Assembly (NCBI GenBank): GCA_016841725.1
Contig: JAENYP010000007.1
Coordinates: 1 to 64,000, forward strand
Source of the DNA: Thermincola carboxydiphila
GTDB taxonomy: Bacteria > Bacillota > Thermincolia > Thermincolales > UBA2595
DNA: 64,000 nucleotides
Direction of reading: 5' to 3'
Part shown: in pieces, positions 7,968 through 17,200 of the stretch
How the letters are laid out: each line of letters begins with the position of its first letter
Numbering within the stretch: the first letter of the stretch is position 1
Position numbers and translations under genes: made by a program
The notes under the pieces: model-generated
Database searches by the model: none
Seen by the model: the letters and a program-made list of their open reading frames with translations, nothing else
What the model was told of the DNA's origin: nothing

Positions 7968-10397
7968 TCAGTCAACTCTTAGCTGTCTGGCTCCCCAAAT
8001 GTCCTGCGCATATTCCATGATAGTCCGGTCACTTGAGAAGGTACCTGCATAAGCAATATTGTTTATACTCATCTCCATCCATTTCCCTTTATCCCGGAAG
8101 GCCCTGTCCAGCTTCAGCTGGGTTGCGGCATATGCAGTAAAATCCCGGAGAACAAAAAACTCGTCATTGTGCACCATCAGTGAGTTATAGATGTTTCTAA
8201 ACTCGTCGGCCGGGACCGGAAAGAACCCATTAACGAGGCTTTCAAGCGTTAATCTTAGCCTGTGGTCATTTTCATACAATTCACGTGAACTGTAACCGCC
8301 GCTGCGGTAATAGTCCATAACCTCTTCAGCAGTGAGCCCGAAGGTAAAAATGTTGTCAGGACCCACTTTTTCATAAATCTCTATGTTGGCGCCATCCATG
8401 GTGCCTATAGTAATTGCCCCATTGAGCATAAATTTCATGTTTCCGGTACCGGAAGCCTCTTTTCCGGCAGTTGAAATCTGTTCACTGACATCTGCAGCCG
8501 GAAATATCATCTCTGCCAGGGAAACCCGGTAGTTCTCCAGGAAAACAACCTTGATTCTGTCCCTGACACGGCTGTCATTGTTAATAATATGTGCCAGGGT
8601 GTTAATCAGCTTGATGGTAGTCTTAGCCTGGTAATAGCTTGGAGCCGCTTTGGCTCCGAAAATAAAGGTCCTTGGCGCCATATCCAGATCCGGGGTTTCC
8701 AGAAGCCTGTTATAAAGGTCCATTATATGAAGCACATTCAGGATCTGCCTTTTATATGCATGCAGTCTTTTAACCTGGACATCAAATATCGAATCCAGGT
8801 CAACATCAACCGAATATTTATCTCTTATCATTCCTGCCAGGACTGCTTTGTTCCGCCTCTTAACACCTGCAGCCTGTTCCCTGAAGGACGGGTCTTCAGC
8901 AAATTTTAGCAGGCCGGTAAGTTCAGCGGGCTCACGAATCCAGCCGGGACCAATGGCCTCAGTTATCAAATCGGTCAGTTCGGGGTTGGCTTTCATCAGC
9001 CACCTGCGGTGGGTAACCCCGTTTGTCTTATTATTGAACTTATGTGGGTAAACCAGGTAAAAATTCTTCATTTCCTGCCACTTGAGTATATCGGTATGTA
9101 TCCGGGCCACACCGTTGACACTGCAGCTTCCGGCAATTGCCAGGTGAGCCATTTTGATGTGCTCATCGGCAATTATTGCCATAGAGGATATCATGTTCCA
9201 ATCTCCCGGATACCTGTCCCAGAGCTCACGGCAGAACCTTTCGTTGATTTCATGAATAATCATATATATCCTTGGCAGCAGGTTCCTGAACAGGTCTGCC
9301 GGCCATTTCTCCATGGCTTCGGAAAGAATGGTGTGGTTGGTATATGATATGGTAGCTGTAGTAATCTCCCAGGCCTTGTCCCAACCCATTCCCTCCTCAT
9401 CAATCAATATCCTCATCAGTTCGGGAATTGCCAGCACGGGGTGGGTATCATTTACATGAATAGCGACCTTTTCCGGCAGCTGCTGCAGTGAACCGTTCTT
9501 TTTCCTAAACCTGCGGACAATACTCTGGATCCCTGCGGAAACAAAGAAATACTGCTGCTTGAGCCGGAGTTCCCGGCCCCGGTAATGATTGTCGTCAGGG
9601 TACAAAATCTGTGAAATGGCTTCAACCGAATACTTGTATTCCACAGCCTTGAGATAATCCCCATGGCTGAAGGAGGAGAAGTCAAAATCGGCCTGAACTG
9701 CTTCAGCGCTCCACAACCGCAGTGTGTTTACAGTGTTATTGTCATAACCTATCACCGGAGTGTCATAAGGTACAGCAAGAACCGGTTCATAATTCTCATG
9801 GATGAAAACAGTTGTTCCACTGCTGTTTTCTCCCCTGACTTTACCGTAAAACCGTACTTCAACTGCCTTGTCAGGCTTGCGCAGTTCCCAAACATTACCG
9901 TCCCTGAGCCAGTTATCAGGAAGTTCCACCTGGTATCCATCGACAATCCTCTGCTCAAAAAAACCGTACCTGTATCTGATACCACAACCGTGGCCAGGTA
10001 TACCCAGTGAAGCCATGGAATCAAGGAAACAAGCCGCCAGCCTGCCAAGGCCGCCGTTCCCAAGCCCTGCATCTGCTTCTGCGTTTTCCAATTCATTGAG
10101 ATTTATTCCCAGCTCATCCAGCGCCTCCCTGCAGACTGCAGTCAGGCCGAGATTAAGGAGGTTGCTCCCCAGCAAGCGGCCCAACAGAAATTCCAGGGAA
10201 AAATAATATACCTGTTTGACATCCTCCTCCAGATAGCGAGCATTGGTTTTGACCCATTTCCTGCTTGTATAATCCCTGATCATACCGCCCACAGCCATGT
10301 ATTTATCAAACATGGTAGCTTCATCCAGACTTTTGCCGCAGACGGCCTGCATTTTTTCCAGGAAAGCGCTTTTAAAGGCTTCTTTATCTCGAAACAT
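7968..10397 (-). CDS. glgP: Glycogen/alpha-glucan phosphorylase
   Basis: The 809-residue protein matches the usual length of GT35 phosphorylases, which release glucose-1-phosphate from alpha-1,4-glucans using pyridoxal phosphate. Visible landmarks are GNGGLGRLAACFLDSMASLG (about residues 110-129), VAIHVNDTHP, FNNKTNGVTHRRW, DVQVKRLHAYKRQ and the cofactor-lysine block EASGTGNMKFMLNGA (about 650-664). A TAGGAGGAG site precedes the ATG. It stands alone between the efflux operon and a divergent PduL-GNAT gene. Glucose-1-phosphate made here could feed the nucleotide sugars used by the trehalose cluster at 18-25 kb. Confidence 0.95.
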   Translation of the reverse strand: MFRDKEAFKSAFLEKMQAVCGKSLDEATMFDKYMAVGGMIRDYTSRKWVKTNARYLEEDVKQVYYFSLEFLLGRLLGSNLLNLGLTAVCREALDELGINLNELENAEADAGLGNGGLGRLAACFLDSMASLGIPGHGCGIRYRYGFFEQRIVDGYQVELPDNWLRDGNVWELRKPDKAVEVRFYGKVRGENSSGTTVFIHENYEPVLAVPYDTPVIGYDNNTVNTLRLWSAEAVQADFDFSSFSHGDYLKAVEYKYSVEAISQILYPDDNHYRGRELRLKQQYFFVSAGIQSIVRRFRKKNGSLQQLPEKVAIHVNDTHPVLAIPELMRILIDEEGMGWDKAWEITTATISYTNHTILSEAMEKWPADLFRNLLPRIYMIIHEINERFCRELWDRYPGDWNMISSMAIIADEHIKMAHLAIAGSCSVNGVARIHTDILKWQEMKNFYLVYPHKFNNKTNGVTHRRWLMKANPELTDLITEAIGPGWIREPAELTGLLKFAEDPSFREQAAGVKRRNKAVLAGMIRDKYSVDVDLDSIFDVQVKRLHAYKRQILNVLHIMDLYNRLLETPDLDMAPRTFIFGAKAAPSYYQAKTTIKLINTLAHIINNDSRVRDRIKVVFLENYRVSLAEMIFPAADVSEQISTAGKEASGTGNMKFMLNGAITIGTMDGANIEIYEKVGPDNIFTFGLTAEEVMDYYRSGGYSSRELYENDHRLRLTLESLVNGFFPVPADEFRNIYNSLMVHNDEFFVLRDFTAYAATQLKLDRAFRDKGKWMEMSINNIAYAGTFSSDRTIMEYAQDIWGARQLRVD

Positions 10398-10619
10398 AAT
10401 ACTCCTCCTATTTCGGTACTTGTTCGATATAACTCCTGGTTAATCCTGCAGACCCGGAAAAATATTCCTGTCACCCAACTTGCTCAGTTTGATGTTCTTC
10501 TTGTGTCTGTTGTGCATCGGAACCAAGGTGTTCTTCAAGAATTACTTTAAAATCATAAGCTATCATAAGATAATACCCGTTTTCTGCTGATATGCCTGCG
10601 GCGCGTATACCTTATCGGT

Positions 10620-10648
10620 TTGTATACAATAATAGTTATTGTTATAAT
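10620..10648 (+). promoter_or_regulatory. Sigma-A type promoter for the PduL-GNAT gene
   Basis: TTGTAT (10620-10625), a 17-base spacer and TATAAT (10643-10648) lie about 60 bases before the ATG at 10710. The rest of the 312-base divergent interval (10398-10709) holds the glgP leader and no other gene that I can support. Confidence 0.6.
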
Positions 10649-10709
10649 TAGTGGTGTATATCCGGGGAAATATAAGACGCAGTCATATTAACAGAAGGGG
10701 AGACAGCAA

Positions 10710-11942
10710 ATGATAAACATCAAAATCGATCCGGATAAAGTGGATTTTAAAAAATCCAACAAGTGGCTGGTACCTGTAGGTGTATCAAACAGGCATATTC
10801 ACCTGGCCCGGGAAGATATAGAGATCTTGTTTGGCAGGGGGTATCAGCTTACTGTTGCCAAAGAACTGGCTCAGAAGGGAAACTATGCAGCCAAAGAAAC
10901 GGTAAATATCGTGGGTTCCAAAGGGGTTCTGGAGCGGGCAAGGATTGTCGGTCCTCCTCGAGACGCCTCACAGGTTGAAATCAGTCGAACCGATGCGGTT
11001 AAACTAGGTATCGAAGCGCCTATCAGGGATTCGGGCGACCTGGATAACACACCGGGCGCTATCCTTATAGGACCTGCCGGCCCCCTTGTCCTGAGTAAAG
11101 GTGTTATTATTCCTCGGGCTCATATCCACATGGCTAAACAAAAAGCCGAGTCTCTGGACCTGAACGACCGGGACAAAGTAAGCATACTGATTAAAGGCCA
11201 AAAAGTCGTGTGCTACCACAATGTACTGGTCAGGGTTACAGATGCGGGTGAGACAGAATTTCATATTGATACAGATGAGGCTAATGCCGCTTTTGTGGAT
11301 ACTGGCGATTTGGCAATGATCAAACACAGAGAAATGGTTGTGAAAGACAACTATGGCAACATCGTTGAAGTTGGGGTTGATAATATTAAATTTGTCCTTG
11401 GCAAAACTCCCCATGATTATGCCAGCATTGAAGGAATCCGCCTGCTCAGAAATGTCTTTCATTACCCTGTAAGCACTCAGCAGTCAATTGTAAATAAAAT
11501 GCTGAACCCTTACCTGATAGAACCTGACAGCTTTTATCTCCTCTCAGCTATGGAAGGTGACAAGGTAGTCGGCATCACATGTTTTTACTACCTTAAGGAT
11601 TCCAGACTGGGATACCTGGAACACATAGGAATTACTCCGGAATACAGGAATCGTGGTATCGGCAGCTTCCTTTACCATAAAGTCACTTCATTCCTGGAAA
11701 AAGAACATCCTGAAATTGAAGGGCTGCTTCTGGAAGTTCGCCGGTCAAATGAGGAAACCGACAACAGGAAACAGTTTTTCCTGAACCTTGGGGCTATTCC
11801 TGTTGATACCTCCTTTTACCCGTCCGGGAAATTTAAATTTGCCGAAGAACTGCTGTTAATGTTTAAGCCACTTGTGGTTGAAGCAAATCTAAACACAATT
11901 ACCCTTGAGCAGGCATTCCGCAACTTGGCAAAGGTACTTTGA
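10710..11942 (+). CDS. PduL-like phosphotransacylase fused to a GNAT acetyltransferase domain
   Basis: In this 410-residue protein, residues about 18-210 match the PduL/PTAC fold. They show VGVSNRHIHL (first zinc-histidine motif), a central VGPPRDASQVEISRTDA segment and RAHIHM (second histidine motif). PduL converts acyl-CoA and phosphate to acyl-phosphate and CoA. Residues about 245-385 are GNAT-like: LEHIGITPEYRNRGIGSFLY contains the acetyl-CoA loop, and LLLEVRRSNEETDNR follows. The fusion puts an acyl-CoA/acyl-phosphate enzyme beside an acetyl-CoA-dependent acyltransferase, so regulated acetate metabolism or protein acetylation is conceivable. No microcompartment shell genes are present. 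GGGGAGA precedes the ATG, and the gene appears monocistronic. Confidence 0.82.
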   Translation: MINIKIDPDKVDFKKSNKWLVPVGVSNRHIHLAREDIEILFGRGYQLTVAKELAQKGNYAAKETVNIVGSKGVLERARIVGPPRDASQVEISRTDAVKLGIEAPIRDSGDLDNTPGAILIGPAGPLVLSKGVIIPRAHIHMAKQKAESLDLNDRDKVSILIKGQKVVCYHNVLVRVTDAGETEFHIDTDEANAAFVDTGDLAMIKHREMVVKDNYGNIVEVGVDNIKFVLGKTPHDYASIEGIRLLRNVFHYPVSTQQSIVNKMLNPYLIEPDSFYLLSAMEGDKVVGITCFYYLKDSRLGYLEHIGITPEYRNRGIGSFLYHKVTSFLEKEHPEIEGLLLEVRRSNEETDNRKQFFLNLGAIPVDTSFYPSGKFKFAEELLLMFKPLVVEANLNTITLEQAFRNLAKVL

Positions 11943-11960
11943 TTTTGCAATTGTAATGTT

Positions 11961-12027
11961 GATAGGGGTAGATGTATTCCTCCGGCGGACGACAAAATCC
12001 GCCTTTTGGAACACATCCACCCCTATC
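11961..12027. repeat. Palindromic repeat element, short form (family shared with 25331-25449)
   Basis: The arms GATAGGGGTAGATGTATTCC and GGAACACATCCACCCCTATC flank an inner GGCGGA...TCCGCC stem, so the whole element can fold into one long hairpin. It sits between the convergent ends of the PduL-GNAT gene and the DUF3006-like gene, and may act as a bidirectional terminator. The same outer arms occur at 25331-25449 with a different, longer interior, which makes this a repeat family and not a simple terminator. Confidence 0.7.
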
Positions 12028-12069
12028 TAATAACAATTTCAAAACCTTTTGTCAGCCGGCCCGTTTACC

Positions 12070-12249
12070 TTAACGTACGTTTAATTCAGCATTGCGTTGA
12101 ACATAAACAGTTTTTCGATCCTTGTAAAACACTATATCCCCTTCTTTAACACATTCAGGCAATTCAGCACATGACACAACCTTAGCAATTCCGTCAAATT
12201 CCAAAATAGCAAATCCTCCAATTATTTCCGAAACTCTAGCCCGAATCAT
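12070..12249 (-). CDS. Small DUF3006-like protein
   Basis: The 59-residue protein begins MIRARVSEIIGGFAILEFDG and has the beta-rich pattern of DUF3006 proteins, in which a short barrel-like domain ends in a basic tail. The start at 12249 has GGAGGAG 8 bases upstream; the longer open frame has no ribosome site and is ignored. Function is unknown. Members of this family often lie beside secreted nucleases or metallo-hydrolases, but no such neighbour is present here. Confidence 0.6.
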   Translation of the reverse strand: MIRARVSEIIGGFAILEFDGIAKVVSCAELPECVKEGDIVFYKDRKTVYVQRNAELNVR

Positions 12250-12421
12250 GTCCTGTTCTCCTCCTTTGGATTTGTTGTATTCAAAAAATCCTGTAATTTT
12301 AACATGAAGTATTGTATTTTCGCACTGAAAACAGTATAGCATAAGTAGCCTCCAAAATGGTAAAAAAACGTACGTCAAATTCTTACACAATACGCCTATT
12401 TATTGTCGAGAAAACTAAAAA

Positions 12422-12450
12422 AAAAGGAATTCCTTTAACTGGAATTCCTT
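12422..12450 (-). terminator. Intrinsic terminator
   Basis: AAAGGAATTCC and GGAATTCCTTT pair around a 7-base loop, followed on the minus strand by a run of Ts. It lies just past the stop of the 12460-12732 gene. Confidence 0.85.
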
Positions 12451-12459
12451 TAATATTAA

Positions 12460-12732
12460 CTAGCTTCCGGTTTTTTCCTGATTTTCCCGTTCCATTTCCA
12501 ATTCTCTCACTCTTGTGTTCATCAACCTGTCAAATTCCTTATGAACATTTCTTCTGGTGATTTCTGTTTCAACGAGTTTGCGGACCCTTTGAGCCCGATC
12601 CTTGATAGAAGCAACACCACACTGGTATTGCTGACCCTGCCAGATGTACTCATCTACCAGACGTTCAAGTATCATTTTGGGAATTTGCCTTCTGGCATCA
12701 CTTGTTATTGTAAAATGAAAAAATCTCTGCAT
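12460..12732 (-). CDS. Small charged protein of unknown function
   Basis: The 90-residue protein was not recognised. It opens with a hydrophobic/aromatic stretch (MQRFFHF), then is predicted to be helical and rich in Arg, Glu and Gln, with a heptad-like tail ending in ERENQEK. It has no signal peptide or membrane helix. GGGAGGG lies about 11 bases before the ATG at 12732 (a TTG precedes it in frame). A strong terminator follows, so it is probably a single-gene unit. A DNA- or protein-binding role is possible, but nothing specific supports it. Confidence 0.55.
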   Translation of the reverse strand: MQRFFHFTITSDARRQIPKMILERLVDEYIWQGQQYQCGVASIKDRAQRVRKLVETEITRRNVHKEFDRLMNTRVRELEMERENQEKTGS

Positions 12733-12905
12733 CAAAAGCCTATCCCTCCCGGTATTAATTTGTAGATTTATTTAATAAATACTACTATTCTTAAATATTG
12801 TATCTCAATTTGTAATATATTTCAATAGATTGGAGAAAATATTACTAACATTTGTAGTTGGTCTCTTTACGTAAATGTTGAGGGAGACACTTTGCCGTCA
12901 AAGTG

Positions 12906-13307
12906 TTAAACTTTGGGAGCTCGAATGGTAAGTTTTCCTTCCGTTAAATCAATCTTTGTTTTTTCAGAATTAACTTTAACCGGCAGAGAACAGGCTCTGG
13001 TAAATTTGCTCCACTGATATTCTTTCTGTTCCCCATTTTCTTTTTGGAGCAGGTTTTCACCGCTTATCACCACACTGTCCTGTCTTACCACAACATCGAT
13101 ATTGTCTTTCACCGAATTGGGAATATCACCGGTAATAATCAGGTCGCGGCCCTCTTCCTTTACCTGAAGGTTCATCCTGTTACCTGCCGACTGAGATGAA
13201 TACAACTCTTCAGAAAATGATTTCATAAAATGAGTGAACAATTTGTCTAATTCATCAAAAAAACCGGTTATGTCCTGGAACGGATCCCATTTAATAAGGT
13301 CAGCCAT
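12906..13307 (-). CDS. Hsp20/alpha-crystallin family small heat-shock protein
   Basis: The 133-residue protein has a WDPFQDITGFFDELDKLF-like N-terminal arm and an alpha-crystallin domain of about 90 residues (MNLQVKEEGRDLIITGDIP, SVVISGE, FTRACSLPVKV, KIDLTEGKLTIRAPK). It would form an ATP-independent holdase oligomer in the cytoplasm. The C-terminal IxI tail is absent; the protein ends at RAPKV. The start is ATG 13307, because AAGGGGTGA lies 6 to 8 bases upstream; the GTG at 13316 overlaps that site. A 20-base hairpin (ACACTTTG...CAAAGTGT, 12889-12908) overlaps the stop and probably terminates the message. No CIRCE element was seen. Confidence 0.85.
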   Translation of the reverse strand: MADLIKWDPFQDITGFFDELDKLFTHFMKSFSEELYSSQSAGNRMNLQVKEEGRDLIITGDIPNSVKDNIDVVVRQDSVVISGENLLQKENGEQKEYQWSKFTRACSLPVKVNSEKTKIDLTEGKLTIRAPKV

Positions 13308-13331
13308 AGTGGTCACCCCTTTCCGTTAACA

Positions 13332-13352
13332 TATTATGCAATTAACATAATA
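13332..13352. promoter_or_regulatory. TATTATG-N7-CATAATA inverted repeat upstream of hsp20
   Basis: This is a perfect 7-base inverted repeat with a 7-base spacer, 24 bases upstream of the Hsp20 start codon. Its symmetry and place suggest an operator, or an overlap with the promoter -10 region. It does not resemble the CIRCE or CtsR consensus as I know them. Confidence 0.35.
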
Positions 13353-13419
13353 GGTGTGCCACCTGCAACTGAACCGGTAAACACAGAAAGATAACCTTTA
13401 TAAACCAAAACAGGCATTT

Positions 13420-14070
13420 CTATACATAATCAAGTAATTCCCGGAAGTCTTCCAGCCAGAAGTCCGGACCGAGGTCCAGCAGTTCTGCCCTATTATGAAG
13501 GCTCCAGGTTACTGCAGCGCTCAATACACCTGCATTTTGGGCACATCCGATGTCATAAGGGCTGTCCCCTACCATGACTACTCCGTCTCCGGAAGGTTTG
13601 CCCAGTTTATGAAGAGCTTTAAATATCGGGTCAGGTTCAGGCTTGTGTTTTGGGGTATCCTCAAAAGCCACCAGCGCATCAAAAAAGCTGTCAAGCTGGA
13701 ACAACTTCAGACCCCTTAAGGCCAGGCTGTTTAACTTGGAAGTAACAACAGCCATTGGTATATCGTATTGTCTAAGCTTTTTAAGAGTGTCGGAAACATA
13801 AGGAAATACTTTGACCATCTTGTCGTGTCTTTCGGCGCTGTACTCCCTGTAAGTTGCACACATTGCCTCAGCCTGCCCCGGGTCAAGGTCTGCCATAATC
13901 TTTACAAGGGGCACCCCGAAATACCTGTAAAGCGCGGACCGCTCCATTTCATGACCCAGATGCACCCTTATAGTGTGCTGGAGTGATTCCAGCACCAGGT
14001 CATTAGTGTTCAGCAGAGTTCCGTCAAGGTCAAACAATATGCAGCCTGCCTTCGGTTTTTTAGTTTTCAT
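13420..14070 (-). CDS. HAD-family phosphatase, PpaX/phosphoglycolate phosphatase-like
   Basis: The 216-residue HAD hydrolase shows motif I FDLDGTLLNT (about residues 13-22), motif II VVTSK, motif III lysine in KHKPEPDP and motif IV VMVGDSPYDIGCAQNAG. The alpha-helical C1 cap and the overall length agree with pyrophosphatase PpaX or phosphoglycolate phosphatase Gph, which HAD sequence motifs alone cannot separate. PpaX hydrolyses the pyrophosphate released by HPr kinase/phosphorylase; hprK is not in the window. It is apparently monocistronic. Confidence 0.82.
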   Translation of the reverse strand: MKTKKPKAGCILFDLDGTLLNTNDLVLESLQHTIRVHLGHEMERSALYRYFGVPLVKIMADLDPGQAEAMCATYREYSAERHDKMVKVFPYVSDTLKKLRQYDIPMAVVTSKLNSLALRGLKLFQLDSFFDALVAFEDTPKHKPEPDPIFKALHKLGKPSGDGVVMVGDSPYDIGCAQNAGVLSAAVTWSLHNRAELLDLGPDFWLEDFRELLDYV

Positions 14071-14175
14071 CAGTCCCGACTCCTCCGTTAAAACTTCTTT
14101 TCACTTATCCCGTACTGATTTAGTCTGTAATAATTATCAGTATAGCACCTTTACAGTCCGGTGTACAACACCTAA

Positions 14176-14202
14176 TAGGCTGCCGAACTTGTCAGCAGCC
14201 TA
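14176..14202 (-). terminator. Hairpin downstream of the subtilase gene
   Basis: TAGGCTGC and GCAGCCTA pair around an 11-base loop just past the stop of the subtilase gene. The following T-tract is weak (TATTAGG), so termination efficiency is uncertain. Confidence 0.5.
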
Positions 14203-14215
14203 AAGGTACGAGTTT

Positions 14216-17200
14216 CTACAGCTTAAGGGCAGCAAAAACCGGTTTGGACATATTTCCTGAATTGTCGATAACGACAATTTTTACCTTGTAACTGCCCGCT
14301 GGAGCATTTCCCCCCTGAGCATCCTTTCCGTTCCACACAGCCGATACTTTTCCTTTTTGAACTTTGACATCATCTTTTACCATGGCTATAAACCGGTCAC
14401 TGCTGTCAAGCACTTTAATGAAAACCCGCACATCTTCCGAAACCCTGAAGGAAATCTCCCTGCCGCCGGTCTTCACTTCACTGACTACCGGTGCGACCCT
14501 TTCCAGGTATCGTGCAGTCAGGGCATAGGGCTGAACTGATGAATTGCCCAGATAGTCATAAGCCTTAATGAAGTAATATCCCTTTTGGAAAACATTAAAG
14601 GTGGCCACTTCCTCTATCCCGGTCATGGACTGGTCAACCCTGCCCAATAGTCTGCCGTCAGGGCCATAGGCCTCAAATGCGCCATCGATATCCCCGGGAA
14701 CATCAAGGGTCACTCCCAATACACCCGTGTCGGGAATATAGACCTTATACCAGTCAATATCTTCAGTCCCCATAAAAGTTGGTTTTATGGCAGCCCCGCC
14801 GGTAAGCGCTGCGGCTTTATCCCGGGTATCGTTGTTTTCCCAGGCATCAGGGGAAGCTGTAAATGGTTTGATAACAAACGAATACCTTTCCTCCGATCTG
14901 CCCTCAACAGACAAAATAGCAATATAGTACCTACCTGGCTTGGCAGGGATAAATACCCCTGTATCGGGCTGACCCGCTGTCCCGCTGTCTATTTCTGTCA
15001 CCGGCATCAGTTCGGGTTCCGGCATCTCTCCGGAATCCTCCGAACTGTCTCCAGGCATGCCGTCATTTCCGCTTGAACCCTCTCCGGTTCCTGCTTCATC
15101 TCCATCTTCAGCCTCTCCGGAATCACCGGGTTCCATTTCCTTCATTACAACCACAGCCGTATCCAACTCGTCCGGGGGTGTAACATAGACAAGAAATGGC
15201 TGGGGTTTGACCACATCAAAAACATAAAAATCCAGGTCGTCATCAGGGAAAATTGTCCCCTCCCGGACGACCCCCTGAACAACGGGGACTGCCATCAACG
15301 GCTCGTCATTCATTTCCTGATCCACAAAATTATACCGGCTGGATTCAACTTTCAATTGATAATTGTCCGCAGTCTGGTATCCCCAATTACTTACACTGAT
15401 ATAGTATTTGCCGGGCTTAACTTTGATGGCAAGAGAACCGCCCGCTTCAGAATCCCCTAAATATCCATAATCAGCGCTGCCGTTGGAATACCCCAGCGCT
15501 TGTTCTTCTGGATCGCTGAACACATACAGGCTGCACCATCCACCCTTTGGCTCCTGAAAATCAACTGAAAGCAATCCTGTTTCCGGGACATCAAATTCAT
15601 ACCAGTCTTCATCCTGTTCGCTGTGAAAGTTACCTGTGATTTCTTCCCCAAGAGCCACCTTGGCTGCCTGTTTCCAGGTGTCATTTCTCTCATAGCGATC
15701 CCTGGAAAAACTGAACCCGGACACGGTTAGGCTGTAATTTGCATTCAGAGAAGCGCCTCCGGTGTCATAGACCCTTAAGTAGTAAGTGCCGCTGCCTGAT
15801 TCGGGAAGGATGATTACTCCTTCTTCACCCTCACCCTGACCGGCATTATTTATCAACTCATAGTACCAGTTGCTGTAATAGTTCATATAGTCATCTTCAT
15901 CATATTCTCTGAAATTATCCGAATTCTCCACTGCAACAGCCAGGTCAAGCCCATCAGGGACATCAAGACTGATTTTGTAAGCTTTACCGGTCAGTCTGAC
16001 TTCGAACCAATCCTCATCCTCCTGGCCCCCAATGACCCCTTTCACAGTTTTCCCCACATCCAGCTTTTTTGCTTCCTCATACGTATCATTGGGTTCGTTG
16101 GCATCACTGACAAGACTGTCAGCAGCTATAATTTTTGCTGTAACGGTATAATTCTCTTCAGACCAGCGGAAATGGTTTCCAAACACCTTAATATAATAGT
16201 CTCCCTCTTCCAGGTCTGTAACCAGGCCGTAAACGGCCTCAGCAACCTTTAGCGAGGGGCCGGACGCCGCAAAAATATCTTCCCCCTTGCTGGAAGCTTC
16301 CTGTTTAATCGTATTGAAGGCAGATATTGCCTCTCCCGAAGAGTCGCAGACCTCAACACCGGGACTCACTTTTCCCGCAGGCAGAACCTCCACCTGGAGA
16401 TGGCTTCCTCCCGGGACACCAACCTTAAACCAATCCGCATCCTCCCCGGAATCAAGCTTCTCCAATACCGGACGGCCATTTTCCATTATAACTGCATTTT
16501 CCATACTGCTGTTGGAATCCCCGGCCTTCTTGAGGGTGGCTGCCAAAGCCCTGCCGATATCGATCCTCCCATGACCAAACTCAGGGTCCCATCCGGGATC
16601 TCCCAGGTCAGCAGCAGTAACCTCAATAATCTGCCTGACATCTTCCACTGTCAGCCCCGGGTCTTTTACCAGAAGCAGGGCTGCCAGGCCGGCAACCATC
16701 GGGGATGCCATAGATGTACCGCTCATTTCCGTATATGTGGAACCCTTATACGGGTCCCAGACACTGCTGTATATTTCCTCACCCGGTGCACAGATATCAA
16801 TCAGGGGCCCGTAACTGGAAAATTTAGCCAGGCTGCCTTCCCTGTCTGTGGCCGAGACAGAAATTACCTTGGAAATTGCCGCAGGGTAGCTGATATCCTC
16901 TGATGCCCAATTCCCGGCCGCGGCAACCATGACCACTCCTTTTTCGTAGGCATACTCGATGGCCTCATTCAAAACCTCAGAATGAAACCAGCTTCCAAAA
17001 CTCATATTGATAACCCGGGCTCCGTGGTCTGCGGCCCAGATAATCCCATCACTTATTGAAGTATCTGTGCCATCCCATCCGTCAAAAACCTTAACCGGCA
17101 TAATCTTGACACCGGGAATTCCGGCCACACCGGCCACACCCAGGCCGTTATTAGCCGTGGCGCCGGCAATCCCGGCCACATGAGTCCCATGGCCTTCACT

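Noticed and set aside
12360-12390. N-terminal extension of the DUF3006-like protein
   Set aside because: The extra 47 codons lack a ribosome site and family similarity; a good GGAGGAG site sits before the internal ATG.
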